Source: Dongia_A sp035695765 (GTDB lineage: Bacteria > Pseudomonadota > Alphaproteobacteria > Dongiales > Dongiaceae). Taken from it: DNA of 64,000 nucleotides. The translations under genes and the position numbers were made by a program. The DNA lies in NCBI GenBank assembly GCA_035695765.1, contig DASRRI010000110.1, forward strand, positions 9,465 to 73,464, read 5' to 3'. The notes beneath the pieces were generated by a model. That model was not told the DNA's origin, made no database searches, and saw nothing but the letters and a program-made list of their open reading frames with translations. The first letter of the stretch is position 1. Every line of letters begins with the position of its first letter. This document shows positions 43,160 to 52,208 of this stretch, piece after piece.

Positions 43160-44469
43160 GCAAGTTCTTCGGACCGGAGCAGCCGATCCCCTATGAGGGG
43201 CCTAGCTCCAAGAACCCCCTCGCCTTCAAATACTACGACCCTGACAAGAAAGTGCTGGGCAGGCGCATGGAGGATCATCTGCGCTTCGCCGTCTGCTATT
43301 GGCACAGCTTCGTCTGGCCGGGCACGGACCCGTTTGGCGGCGACAGCTTCCAGCGCCCCTGGATGCAGGCTGGCGACCCGATGCAGCTGGCGCGGCAGAA
43401 AGCCGACGTGGCGTTCGAGATGTTCCGCCTGCTGCGCGCGCGTTTCTTTACATTCCATGATCGTGACGTCGCGCCGGAAGGATCAACGATCTCCGAATCC
43501 AATCGCAACGTGCACCAGATCGCGGACCTCTTCGCGCGCAAAATGGAGGAGACCAAGGTCGGCCTGCTCTGGGGCACTGCCAACCTCTTCTCCAACCGAC
43601 GCTACATGGCGGGCGCCGCCACCAACCCCGATCCCGATGTGTTCGCCTACGCGGCCGCTCAGGTGAAGAACGTGCTCGAGGTCACGCACGAGCTGGGTGG
43701 GATGAATTATGTACTGTGGGGCGGGCGCGAAGGCTACGAGACCCTGCTCAACACCGACCTCAAGCGCGAGATGGACCAGTACGGCCGCTTCCTCTCCCTG
43801 GTCGTCGAACACAAGAAGAAGATCGGATTCAAGGGCACCATCCTGATCGAGCCCAAGCCGCGCGAGCCAACCAAGCACCAGTATGATTTCGACGTTGCTT
43901 CGGTCTATGGGTTCCTGAAACGCTATGGGCTCGAAAACGAAGTGAAGGTCAATATCGAGGCCAACCACGCCACGCTCGCCGGTCACTCCTTCGAGCATGA
44001 GATTGCGCTGGCGGTCGCACTGGGCATTTTCGGCTCGATCGACCTCAATCGCGGCGATGCGCAGCTGGGCTGGGATACGGACCAGTTCCCGAGCAATATC
44101 CCCGAGATTGCGTACGCGATGTACCATATTGTCCAAGGCGGTGGCTTCACGACCGGCGGGCTCAATTTCGATGCCAAGATCCGGCGGCAATCGCTGGATC
44201 CGGACGATCTGCTCCACGGCCATATCGGCGGCATGGACGTGGGCGCGCGCGGTCTGCTGATCGCCGCCAAGATGGTCGAGGATGGCGCCCTCGCCCGCCA
44301 CGTGAAAGAGCGGTACGCGGCCTGGGATAGTCCGGAAGGAAAGGCTATTCTGTCGGGCGAGCGCTCGCTGGCGGATCTGGCGGCACGAGTCGAAGCGAAG
44401 AATACCGAGCCGCAGCCGCGGTCGGGCAAGCAGGAGTATCTCGAGAACCTGGTGAACAGCTACGTGTGA
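43156..44469 (+). CDS. xylA: xylose isomerase
   Basis: 437 residues, class II length. The motifs CYWHSFVWPGTDPFGG (catalytic His), LWGGREGYETLLNTDLKRE, LIEPKPREPTKHQYDFD (metal Glu) and VNIEANHATLAGHSFEHE are diagnostic. It interconverts D-xylose and D-xylulose, feeding XylB. A 4-base overlap with xylB shows translational coupling. Such enzymes also isomerise other aldoses such as glucose, which may matter because the downstream genes are not standard xylose genes. Confidence 0.96.
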   Translation: MSKFFGPEQPIPYEGPSSKNPLAFKYYDPDKKVLGRRMEDHLRFAVCYWHSFVWPGTDPFGGDSFQRPWMQAGDPMQLARQKADVAFEMFRLLRARFFTFHDRDVAPEGSTISESNRNVHQIADLFARKMEETKVGLLWGTANLFSNRRYMAGAATNPDPDVFAYAAAQVKNVLEVTHELGGMNYVLWGGREGYETLLNTDLKREMDQYGRFLSLVVEHKKKIGFKGTILIEPKPREPTKHQYDFDVASVYGFLKRYGLENEVKVNIEANHATLAGHSFEHEIALAVALGIFGSIDLNRGDAQLGWDTDQFPSNIPEIAYAMYHIVQGGGFTTGGLNFDAKIRRQSLDPDDLLHGHIGGMDVGARGLLIAAKMVEDGALARHVKERYAAWDSPEGKAILSGERSLADLAARVEAKNTEPQPRSGKQEYLENLVNSYV

Positions 44470-44478
44470 TTATTCATT

Positions 44479-44508
44479 CGGCCGACGCGGCGCGAGACCG
44501 CGCGGCCG
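44479..44508 (+). repeat. stem-loop between xylA and the isomerase gene
   Basis: CGGCCG (44479-44484) plus CGCGG (44486-44490) pair with CCGCG (44498-44502) plus CGGCCG (44503-44508), giving 11 pairs with one bulged A and a 7-base loop. It starts 9 bases after the xylA stop. No T-run follows, so partial termination or message protection between operon halves is more likely than a full stop. Confidence 0.6.
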
Positions 44509-44529
44509 CTTCCACGGGAGGAACATTCC

Positions 44530-45591
44530 ATGGCGATGACGACCATCAAGGGGCCGGCGATTTTCCTGGCCCAGTATGCCGGTGACAAGCCGCCGTTCAA
44601 TTCGCTGGACTCGATCTGCGCCTGGGCGGCCAAGCTCGGCTTCAAGGGCGTGCAGATGCCGAGCTGGGACGCGCGGCTGTTCGATCTCAACAAGGCCGCC
44701 GAATCGCGCAGCTACTGCGACGACGTGAAGGGGACGGCAGCCAAGCACGGCATCCAGATCACCGAGCTGTCGACCCACCTGCAGGGCCAGCTGGTGGCGG
44801 TGCATCCGGCCTATGACGAGGCATTCGACGGCTTCGCTGCGCCCCAGGTGCGTGGCAATCCGAAGGCGCGGCAGGAATGGGCTGTGCAGCAATTGATGCT
44901 GGCCGCGAAGGCGTCCAAGAGTCTCGGCCTGACGGAGCACGCGACCTTCTCCGGCGCGCTGGCCTGGCCCTATTTCTATCCCTGGCCGCAGCGTCCGGCC
45001 GGTTTGGTCGAGACCGCGTTCGATGAATTGGCGAAGCGCTGGAAGCCGATCCTGGATGCCTTCGACGACGTCGGCGTCAACGTCTGCTACGAAGTCCATC
45101 CCGGCGAGGATCTGCATGACGGCGTGACGTTCGAGATGTTCCTGGAGCGGGTGAAGAACCATCCGCGCTGCAACATCCTCTACGACCCGTCGCACTTCGT
45201 TCTGCAGGCGCTCGACTACCTGGACTACATCGACATCTATCACGACCGCATCAAGATGTTCCACGTGAAGGATGCGGAGCTGAACCCGAACGGCCGCACC
45301 GGCGTCTATGGCGGGTATCAGAAATGGGTGGACCGCGCCGGGCGCTTCCGCTCGCTGGGCGATGGCCAGGTGGATTTCCGCGCCATTTTCTCCAAGTTTG
45401 CGCAGTACGGCTTCCAGGGCTGGGCTGTCCTTGAATGGGAATGCTGCATCAAGGATGCCGAGCAAGGTGCCCGCGAAGGCGCCATCTTCATCCGCGATCA
45501 CATTATCCAGGTGGCGGATAGGGCGTTCGACGATTTCGCGTCGGGTGGCGCGGACCTCGCCGCCAATCGGCGCATGCTGGGTATCCGATAA
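44530..45591 (+). CDS. sugar phosphate isomerase/epimerase (AP-endonuclease-2 fold)
   Basis: 353 residues, TIM barrel. Predicted metal ligands lie in CYEVHPGED (Glu), LYDPSHF (Asp/His), MFHVKDAE (His) and LEWECC (Glu). A strong GGGAGG site precedes the ATG. The enzyme class isomerises, epimerises or dehydrates sugars and keto-sugars. Pairing with the Gfo/Idh/MocA oxidoreductase 18 bases downstream recurs in pathways that oxidise a sugar to a 3-keto form and then process it. The exact substrate is unknown. Confidence 0.88.
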   Translation: MAMTTIKGPAIFLAQYAGDKPPFNSLDSICAWAAKLGFKGVQMPSWDARLFDLNKAAESRSYCDDVKGTAAKHGIQITELSTHLQGQLVAVHPAYDEAFDGFAAPQVRGNPKARQEWAVQQLMLAAKASKSLGLTEHATFSGALAWPYFYPWPQRPAGLVETAFDELAKRWKPILDAFDDVGVNVCYEVHPGEDLHDGVTFEMFLERVKNHPRCNILYDPSHFVLQALDYLDYIDIYHDRIKMFHVKDAELNPNGRTGVYGGYQKWVDRAGRFRSLGDGQVDFRAIFSKFAQYGFQGWAVLEWECCIKDAEQGAREGAIFIRDHIIQVADRAFDDFASGGADLAANRRMLGIR

Positions 45592-45609
45592 GACAAGGGG
45601 GGAAACGAC

Positions 45610-46782
45610 ATGCCGATTGAAGGCCGCACCCGCGAGACGGCGGACGCACGCGTTCGTCTGGGAATGGTCGGTGGCGGCGAAGGCGCCTTCATCGGCGCCG
45701 TCCATCGCCTCGCCGCGCGCATGGATGACCAGTACGTGCTCGTCGCCGGCGCATTGTCATCGACGCCGGAAAAGGCGCGCCGTTCGGGCGAAGCGCTCGG
45801 CCTCGCGCCGGACCGCATCTACGACGACTACGAGACCATGGCGAAGCAAGAGGCCAAGCGGCCGGACGGCATCGAGGCCGTGGCGATCGTCACGCCCAAC
45901 GACATGCACGCGCCGGTGTCGAAGGCGTTCCTGAAAGCCGGCATCCATGTGATCTGCGACAAGCCGCTGACGGTCAATCTCAAGGAGGCCGTGTCGCTCG
46001 AGAAGGCGGTGAAGCAGAGCGGCCGCATCTTTGCCCTGACGCACAACTACACCGGCTATCCCATGGTCCGTCACGCGCGGACGATGGTGGCGGCCGGTGA
46101 GCTCGGTCAGCTGCGTGTCGTGCAGGCGGAATATCCGCAGGACTGGCTGACGGAGAAGATCGAGGATACCGGCCAGAAGCAGGCCGTGTGGCGCAACGAT
46201 CCAAAGCGCGCGGGCGCCGGCGGTTGTCTCGGCGATATCGGCACGCACGCCTATAATATCGCGTGTTTCGTCAGCGGCCTTGAGCTCGACGCGGTCAGCG
46301 CCGACCTCACCAGCTTCGTGAAGGGCCGCAAGCTCGACGACAACGTGCATGTCATGATGCGCTTCAAGGGCGGCGCGAAAGGCATGCTATGGGCCAGCCA
46401 GGTCGCGCCGGGGAACGAGAATAACCTGAAGCTCCGCGTCTATGGCACCAAGGGCGGGATCGAATGGTGGCAGGAGCATCCCAACCAGCTGATCTGGTCG
46501 CCTTTCAACAAGCCGCCGCAGATCATCTCCCGCGGCACGCCGGCCGTCGGCGTTGCCGGCGCGCGAATGACCCGCGTCCCGCCCGGCCATCCCGAAGGCT
46601 ATCTGGAAGGTTTCGCAAACATCTATTCCGAGGTCGCCGCTGCCATCCGCGCGGTGCGGTCGAAGAAGAAACCTGACTCCGCCGTCATGTTCCCGACGGT
46701 CGAGGATGGCGTGCGCGGCGTCGCCTTCATCGAAGCCGCCGTGAAGTCGTCGGCCAAGGATGGCAAATGGGTGAAGGTGTGA
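45610..46782 (+). CDS. Gfo/Idh/MocA-family oxidoreductase
   Basis: 390 residues. The Rossmann start is RLGMVGGGEGAFIGAVHR, the cofactor/substrate motif CDKPL carries K118, and the C-terminal domain has GGCLGDIGTHAYNIACF with the catalytic D..H pair. It is an NAD(P)-dependent sugar or inositol dehydrogenase. A GGGGAAACGAC stretch precedes the ATG. Likely co-transcribed with xylBA and the isomerase; it ends 4 bases before the convergent citrate-synthase-like gene. Confidence 0.9.
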   Translation: MPIEGRTRETADARVRLGMVGGGEGAFIGAVHRLAARMDDQYVLVAGALSSTPEKARRSGEALGLAPDRIYDDYETMAKQEAKRPDGIEAVAIVTPNDMHAPVSKAFLKAGIHVICDKPLTVNLKEAVSLEKAVKQSGRIFALTHNYTGYPMVRHARTMVAAGELGQLRVVQAEYPQDWLTEKIEDTGQKQAVWRNDPKRAGAGGCLGDIGTHAYNIACFVSGLELDAVSADLTSFVKGRKLDDNVHVMMRFKGGAKGMLWASQVAPGNENNLKLRVYGTKGGIEWWQEHPNQLIWSPFNKPPQIISRGTPAVGVAGARMTRVPPGHPEGYLEGFANIYSEVAAAIRAVRSKKKPDSAVMFPTVEDGVRGVAFIEAAVKSSAKDGKWVKV

Positions 46783-46786
46783 AGCG

Positions 46787-47542
46787 CTAGGCGTCATCCT
46801 TTTCGGCCTCATACGGCACCGCCTGCTCGGCCGCTTCCCAGATCGCGCGCATCACGGGCTTCTGGTGCTCTTCGTAGAGGTGGCCGACCAGGCCGGCGCA
46901 ACGCGCGATCAGGCCGAAGCCGCGGGCGATTTCCGATGGGACACCGCAATCGCAGAGGATGGCCGCGATCGCGCCGGTGGCGTTGATCGTGATGTGGCGG
47001 CCATAGACCGCGTCGATTGCGCTGCTGAGGGCTTCGATCGCTGCGACGTGCCGGCCCGCGACTTTGCGGGTGCGCGTGAGCTCCAATAGGCGTTGCGCGC
47101 GCGGATCGTCTGGCTTGTGCGTCGGATGGCCAAAGCCGGGCAGCGGTGTCCGAGCGGCGCGGTGCTCGACGGCGATGCGGTTTGCTTCGGCGGCTCCATC
47201 TTCAGCGCCCACGATCCTTTGCAGCAGCGCTGCGCAGCCCTCCATGCTGCCGACAAACCGACTGCCGACACCCAGCAGGCCGGCGGCGACTGCGCCCTGC
47301 ACCGCCTCCGGTGCGCTCGAATACGTGAGGCGCGCGGCCAGAACGCTCGGCGTCAAGCCATGCTCCATCAGTGCGACCAGGCAGGCATCGATCAACGCCG
47401 CCTGGTCTGCTGTGGGCATGCGGCCGAGGATCTGGAAATAGACCACCTCCGTGAAGCTGCGCTGGCCGATCAGTTCCTTGCACAGGCTCTTGCCGCGGAT
47501 GAAAACATCCTCTGCGCTGTGGCTGGCAATGCTGGTTGTCAT
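46787..47542 (-). CDS. short citrate-synthase-like protein (citryl-CoA lyase group)
   Basis: 251 residues, about 60% of a citrate synthase: the large-domain core without the N-terminal part. The histidine segment PLPGFGHPTHKPDDPRAQRLLEL is kept. Where citrate synthases carry NVD with the catalytic Asp, this protein has TINATGAIAAIL, so a normal condensation is doubtful. It lies 10 bases after an acyl-CoA ligase on the same strand, suggesting a CoA-thioester lyase or synthase step. Substrate unknown. Confidence 0.8.
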   Translation of the reverse strand: MTTSIASHSAEDVFIRGKSLCKELIGQRSFTEVVYFQILGRMPTADQAALIDACLVALMEHGLTPSVLAARLTYSSAPEAVQGAVAAGLLGVGSRFVGSMEGCAALLQRIVGAEDGAAEANRIAVEHRAARTPLPGFGHPTHKPDDPRAQRLLELTRTRKVAGRHVAAIEALSSAIDAVYGRHITINATGAIAAILCDCGVPSEIARGFGLIARCAGLVGHLYEEHQKPVMRAIWEAAEQAVPYEAEKDDA

Positions 47543-47552
47543 GACGTGCCTT

Positions 47553-49142
47553 TCAGTCTTTCAATCGGCGTTCCAATTCGTGGCGCTGGATCTTGCCCGA
47601 GGCGCTGCGCGGGAACGCCTCGAACGGGATGAAGTGGATCGCCTTCGGCTGCTTGAAGCCGGCGAGCTGCTTGCGGCAGAGTTGGCGCAGCTCCTCTTCC
47701 GTCAACGCATCGTCTCGGCGCGCGACGAATGCGACCGGCACTTCGCCCCATTTCGGATCTGGTTGCCGGACTACAGCGGCATCGGCCACACGCGCATTGG
47801 ATAGCAGAACACGCTCGATCTCGGCCGGATAGACGTTCTCCCCACCTGACTTGATGAGGTACTTCACGCGGTCGACGAAGTCGAGCGTGCCATCCGGGTT
47901 GCGGACGAACACGTCACCCATGTGGAACCAGCCGCCGCGGAAGTCCTTGGCGTTGGTGTCCGGCGCGCGCCAATAGCCGCTGAACAAAGTCGGCCCGCGC
48001 ATGCACAGCTCGCCGGGCGTGCCCGTCGGCACGTCGCGATCCTCGGCATCGACCAGGCATACTTCGCAGAACGGGCTCTGCTGTTTCGACAGACTGGTTG
48101 GCGCGACACCGATGGGGATGAGATTGGACGAGCAAGGCGGACAGCCCGTCTCCGTCGCGCCGAAGGTGTTCGCGTAGGGCGCGCCCAGCAGGGTCGTCAC
48201 CTCAGCGATCTCGGCCGGCGGCACCAGATCAGCCATCACGCCGCACACTTTGACGCTCTTGGCGCGGATGGCAGCGCGCTTCAGCTCCGCCGCGAAGCGT
48301 CCGACCATGCCGGGCATAAGCAGCAGCCACCCCAGCTGCTCCATGGCGACGATCTCGGCCAGCCGCGCAACGTCGAAGCCGTCGACCACAAAAACGGTGC
48401 CGCCCGCCATCAAGGTACCGAGCGAGAACTCTGCGGCACCCATGTGATAGAGCGGCGACCATGCAACGAACGCGTCTTCGGCAGCGATGCCGAACTCGGC
48501 GCGCAGCACCATGTTGCGCGCGATCTCCGCGCGGTGGCTGATCACCGCGCCCTTGGGCAGACCCGTCGTGCCGCTGGTGTAGAGGATCAGCAATGGGGAT
48601 TCAGGATCGAGCTCGTCAGGCGATCCAGCCGCACCGGTCGAATTCACCACGGCATCGTAGTCCGGCCCTAATGTCAGCACGGTCGGAATGCGGACTGAAA
48701 GCCGGCCGGCATGGCGCGGCGAAACCAGGATGGCCTCCGGCTCCACCAGTGTCAGGCAGTGCACCAGTTCCGGCGCCGCCAAGCGCCAGTTCTGGCAGGC
48801 GACGATCGCGCCGATCCAGGCAGCGGCCAGGAAAAGCTCCAGATATTCGAGACGGTTCTCGGACAGGATCGCGATCCGTGCGCCCTGCCCCACGGAGCGC
48901 TGCCGGAGCCAAGCGGCAAGCGCGCCTACGCGATGGCCGAGCTCGCCATAGGTCAGCCGGCGATCGCCCTCGACCAGCGCAATACGATCGGGATAAGTCC
49001 GCGCCTGCATCAGGAACAGGCCGGCGACGCTGCTCGCAGCAGCGCGGCGTACCAGCTTGTCCATTTCGGCGGCGCTCACGGATTCACCATCGCCCACTGC
49101 CCCGGCCCGTCCCTCAGGATTGGCATTTTGCAACGCCTGCAT
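47553..49142 (-). CDS. AMP-dependent acyl-CoA synthetase/ligase
   Basis: 529 residues of the ANL family. Visible motifs are the P-loop LLILYTSGTTGLPKGAVIS, NTFGATETG, the hinge-side GWFHMGDVF, the A8 loop LIKSGGENVYPAEIE and the C-terminal catalytic lysine in SASGKIQRHEL. It activates a carboxylic acid to its acyl-CoA through an acyl-AMP. ATG 49142 is used; M27 (49064) is an alternative start. It is co-directional with the citrate-synthase-like gene. The acid is not readable. Confidence 0.9.
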   Translation of the reverse strand: MQALQNANPEGRAGAVGDGESVSAAEMDKLVRRAAASSVAGLFLMQARTYPDRIALVEGDRRLTYGELGHRVGALAAWLRQRSVGQGARIAILSENRLEYLELFLAAAWIGAIVACQNWRLAAPELVHCLTLVEPEAILVSPRHAGRLSVRIPTVLTLGPDYDAVVNSTGAAGSPDELDPESPLLILYTSGTTGLPKGAVISHRAEIARNMVLRAEFGIAAEDAFVAWSPLYHMGAAEFSLGTLMAGGTVFVVDGFDVARLAEIVAMEQLGWLLLMPGMVGRFAAELKRAAIRAKSVKVCGVMADLVPPAEIAEVTTLLGAPYANTFGATETGCPPCSSNLIPIGVAPTSLSKQQSPFCEVCLVDAEDRDVPTGTPGELCMRGPTLFSGYWRAPDTNAKDFRGGWFHMGDVFVRNPDGTLDFVDRVKYLIKSGGENVYPAEIERVLLSNARVADAAVVRQPDPKWGEVPVAFVARRDDALTEEELRQLCRKQLAGFKQPKAIHFIPFEAFPRSASGKIQRHELERRLKD

Positions 49143-49233
49143 ACTATCCGCGCGCGACGAAGGGGTGTAGGCTTATTGCAACGGCGCCGGTAACAATAGC
49201 GCCGATGCAGAACTTCGGTTTGGGAGGAGAATC

Positions 49234-49908
49234 ATGAAGCTTTACATGCATCCGGTGTCGATGACGAGCCGCCCGGTACGCCTGTTCATCGCGGAAACCG
49301 GCATCAATGTCGATGAGCAGGTCGTCGACCTCTTCACTGGCGAGCACTACAAGGAGCCGTATCAATCCATCAATCCGAACCACATGGTGCCGCTCTTGGA
49401 AGACGGCGACTTTCGGCTGACCGAAAGCTCGGCGATCCTCAAATATCTGGCTGACAAGTTTGATTCCCCGGCCTATCCCAAGGATCTGAAGAAGCGCGCC
49501 AAGGTCAACGAGGTGATGGACTGGATCAACAGCAATTTCTACCGCGACTGGGCCTATGGCTTCATCTATCCGCAGGTCTTCCCGCACCATAAGCGGCAGA
49601 CGGACGAGATTCATGCCGCGACCATCGAATGGGGCAAGGAACGCGCGCAGGGCTGGCTCAGCCTGCTCGACCAGCATTGGATCGGTCCCAACAAGCCCTA
49701 TCTCACCGGCGATCAGATCACGATCGCGGACTATTTCGGGGCCGGGCTGGTGACCTTGGGCGAAGTCATCAAGTGCGACTTCACCAAGTATCCCAACGTC
49801 CAGCGCTGGCTGAACAACATGAAGAAGCTGAAGAGCTGGCCGAAGGTCAACGAGGTCTTCTACGGCCTGTGTGAATCGGTCAAGGAACAGAAGTTCAACG
49901 CCATCTAA
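49234..49908 (+). CDS. glutathione S-transferase family protein
   Basis: 224 residues. The thioredoxin-like N-domain shows KLYMHPVSMTSRPVRLFIAE and the glutathione-binding MVPLLEDGDFRLTESSAILKYLADKF; the all-helical C-domain carries YLTGDQITIADYFGAG. Theta-class-like, cytoplasmic. A GGGAGGAGAATC site precedes the ATG. The VOC protein 31 bases downstream makes a small detoxification or thiol-conjugation pair plausible. Confidence 0.9.
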   Translation: MKLYMHPVSMTSRPVRLFIAETGINVDEQVVDLFTGEHYKEPYQSINPNHMVPLLEDGDFRLTESSAILKYLADKFDSPAYPKDLKKRAKVNEVMDWINSNFYRDWAYGFIYPQVFPHHKRQTDEIHAATIEWGKERAQGWLSLLDQHWIGPNKPYLTGDQITIADYFGAGLVTLGEVIKCDFTKYPNVQRWLNNMKKLKSWPKVNEVFYGLCESVKEQKFNAI

Positions 49909-49939
49909 GCGCCATGCGCGCATCGCGGTGGAGTAGAGC

Positions 49940-50434
49940 ATGATCAAAGGTTTGCATCACAACGCGTATCGCTGCCGGGATTCGGAAGAGACGCGGCGCT
50001 TCTATGAGGATTTCCTGGGTCTCCCGCTCTGCAACGTGCTGGAGATCAAGGAAACCAAGAGCGGCCGCAAGACCAGCACGCTCCATACGTTCTACAAGAT
50101 GGATGATGGATCGTGCCTCGCCTTCTTCGAAGCGCCGGACATGGCGTTCGAGTTCAAGAAGCAGCACGATTATGACCTGCACATCGCGCTGGAGGTGCCG
50201 CGCGACGTGCTGGAAAAGATGATGGCGAAAGGCAAGGCGGCGGGCATCGAGACCCGCGGCATCTCCGATCACCAGTTCATCGATTCGATCTATTTCCGCG
50301 ATCCGAATGGCTATGTCATCGAGCTGACTGCCAAGCGGCCCGGCCACGACGAAGCGATGGACCCGGCGAAGAACGACGCGCGCAGCAAGCTCGATTCCTG
50401 GCAAGCGACCAAGCGGCAGGCAAAGGCGAGCTGA
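49940..50434 (+). CDS. VOC superfamily (glyoxalase/dioxygenase-like) protein
   Basis: 164 residues with two beta-alpha-beta modules. Metal-ligand candidates are in GLHHNAYRCRDSEETRRFYEDFLGLPL and the end segment YFRDPNGYVIELTA (Glu). The middle HDYDLHIALEVPRD may give a further ligand. Members are glyoxalases, ring-cleavage dioxygenases or resistance proteins; no specific reaction is assignable. The last 25 residues are charged and probably disordered. Confidence 0.83.
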   Translation: MIKGLHHNAYRCRDSEETRRFYEDFLGLPLCNVLEIKETKSGRKTSTLHTFYKMDDGSCLAFFEAPDMAFEFKKQHDYDLHIALEVPRDVLEKMMAKGKAAGIETRGISDHQFIDSIYFRDPNGYVIELTAKRPGHDEAMDPAKNDARSKLDSWQATKRQAKAS

Positions 50435-50458
50435 CGCGCAGGCAAGCGCGGCGAAGGC

Positions 50459-50995
50459 TCACAGCAAGCGTCGATCGAGCTCGGTATAGTGGGACGCCCA
50501 GGCGTCGAAAGCCTCCGCGGCACTCGAGTCCAGCGTGGTGATGAGCTGGACCACGAGCACCATCGAGACCGTCTCGTCGTCCTCCGAAAGCGGCAGGAAC
50601 AGCACACGTGAGCGTCGGGCTACACGCTCCGCATCGGACATGCGGAACGTGTTCTCAATATAAATCGGGCGACACTCGCGCACACACTCGTCATAGACCG
50701 GGATCACATGATCGGCGAGGTGCGGCGGTAGAGCCTCGTGGACGAAGCGGCCCGCGAACTTGAGCCCACCGTGGAACTGCTCGAGCTCGGTGCCGACGAC
50801 ACGGTAGCGATATTGTCCCGGCCCGTGCACGTCGACCAGCCGAATAAAGGGCAGCAAGCCCGGCATGTCGACCGGATCGAAGTCGGCGCGGCGTGGCATA
50901 TGCCGCTCGCCGCGCTTGTGTTGCCAATAGGCAAAGGCGCTCCCCAGGCGAGCGTCGGGCAACGAGGGACGCGAGGATCGATCATCGATCGGCAT
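50459..50995 (-). CDS. PAS_5 domain protein (second copy)
   Basis: 178 residues, soluble. It repeats the pattern of the protein at 508-987: YWQHKRGERHMPRRADFDPVDMPGLLPFIRLVDV, then YRYRVVGTELEQFHG, and FLPLSEDDETVSMVLVVQ at the C-terminus. No output domain is attached. Ligand, partner and regulation are unknown. It is alone on the minus strand between a VOC gene and an XRE-cupin regulator. Confidence 0.84.
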   Translation of the reverse strand: MPIDDRSSRPSLPDARLGSAFAYWQHKRGERHMPRRADFDPVDMPGLLPFIRLVDVHGPGQYRYRVVGTELEQFHGGLKFAGRFVHEALPPHLADHVIPVYDECVRECRPIYIENTFRMSDAERVARRSRVLFLPLSEDDETVSMVLVVQLITTLDSSAAEAFDAWASHYTELDRRLL

Positions 50996-51073
50996 TGCAA
51001 GGCCGCCGCCTGTGCCGAAAGATTAATGATGACTCTCTGCCCTGCGATCGTCAAACCAGAACGTCGCGCCGCC

Positions 51074-51658
51074 CTAGCTCGCGCGGCGCAGCACGGCGAC
51101 CAGATACCGGCACGGTGTCCCGCCTGGATTCTCGAACCGGCACTTGGCCGGTGGGCCGAGGCGTAGGCAATCCCCCGCGCGCAAGTCGTACTCTTGCGCT
51201 CCCTGCGTGAAGGAAAGCCGGCCGGCGATCACGACGATCTGCTGGTCCTCGATGAAACTGAAGGCGTTTGCCGGATAGTCTAAGCGGGCCTTCGGCGGCA
51301 GCTCACCCCACACCAGCTCCAGCGGGCTCGGCGAGCCCGGTGGCGTCAAGGCGTGCCGCTCGAAACCGGTTTCCGGGTCGCGCCAGTGTTCCTGCTCCGC
51401 CTGGCGATTGAGCAGACGCTCCGCCCCCTGCTCCGCGCGCGCCAGCAATTGCGACAATGTCAGCCCGAAGGCGGATGACAATCTGCCCAATAGCGAAGCG
51501 GTCGGGCTGCTTTCGCCGCGCTCCACCTTGCTGATCATGGCCCGGGAAACGCCGGATCGCTCGGCCACCTCATCAAGGCTCCAGCCACGGCCGGTCCGCT
51601 CGGCATGGATCCGGGCGGCGATCCGCTGATCGAGCGTGTCATCTAATATCGTAGACAT
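51074..51658 (-). CDS. XRE-family regulator with C-terminal cupin
   Basis: 194 residues. The helix-turn-helix is IHAERTGRGWSLDEVAERSGVSRAMISKVERGESSPTASLLGRLSSAFGLTLSQLL; the cupin sensor covers about residues 120-190 (SFIEDQQIVVIAGRLSFTQGAQEYDLRAGDCLRLG). It is divergent from a GNAT acetyltransferase with 49 bases between. A short dyad (AGAC and GTCT, 51653-51666) sits over its own start codon and could be its operator. Control of the acetyltransferase is inferred. Confidence 0.9.
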   Translation of the reverse strand: MSTILDDTLDQRIAARIHAERTGRGWSLDEVAERSGVSRAMISKVERGESSPTASLLGRLSSAFGLTLSQLLARAEQGAERLLNRQAEQEHWRDPETGFERHALTPPGSPSPLELVWGELPPKARLDYPANAFSFIEDQQIVVIAGRLSFTQGAQEYDLRAGDCLRLGPPAKCRFENPGGTPCRYLVAVLRRAS

Positions 51659-51707
51659 ATAGGTCTTATAGTGGAATCATGGAAATGTGGCAAGCGCCGG
51701 AGCAACC

Positions 51708-52208
51708 ATGGATACAATCATTCGAGATGCACGCGAAAGCGATCTCACGGAGATGCTCGCGATCTATAACGATGCAGTGCTGACGACAACGGCGGTCTAC
51801 GATTACACCGCGCGCTCGGCCGATCAGCAGGCCGCCTGGTTTCGGGTCAAGCAGGAGCAGCGCCTGCCGGTTCTGGTCGCCGAGACCGAGAGGGCGGTCG
51901 TCGGGTTCGCCAGCTACGGGCCCTTCCGCCCCTGGCCGGCCTATCTCCATTCGATCGAGAATTCGCTCTATGTCGCAGCCGATTGGCGGGGACGTGGGAT
52001 CGGATCGCTGTTGCTGCCGGCGCTGATCCGGCGCGCCACCGAGCACGGCTCGCACACCATGATCGCGGGCATAGATGCGACCAACGAAGCGAGCCTCAGG
52101 CTGCATGCGAAATTCGGCTTCGAGCCGGTGGCGCGGTTCCGCGAGGTCGGCTGGAAGTTCGATCGCTGGCTTGACCTCACCTTCCTGCAGAAGATGCTGG
52201 AAGCCTAG
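51708..52208 (+). CDS. GNAT N-acetyltransferase (phosphinothricin/MnaT-like)
   Basis: 166 residues from ATG 51708, which has a CCGGAGCAACC site; an upstream ATG at 51687 has none. The start TIIRDARESDLTEMLAIYNDAVLTTTAVYDY, the SYGPFRPWPAYLHSIENSLYV segment and the acetyl-CoA loop DWRGRGIGSLLLPALI match the Pat/Bar and methionine-sulfoximine acetyltransferase group. It likely acetylates an amino-acid-like amine. Its stop overlaps that of the convergent small membrane protein by 4 bases. Confidence 0.88.
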   Translation: MDTIIRDARESDLTEMLAIYNDAVLTTTAVYDYTARSADQQAAWFRVKQEQRLPVLVAETERAVVGFASYGPFRPWPAYLHSIENSLYVAADWRGRGIGSLLLPALIRRATEHGSHTMIAGIDATNEASLRLHAKFGFEPVARFREVGWKFDRWLDLTFLQKMLEA

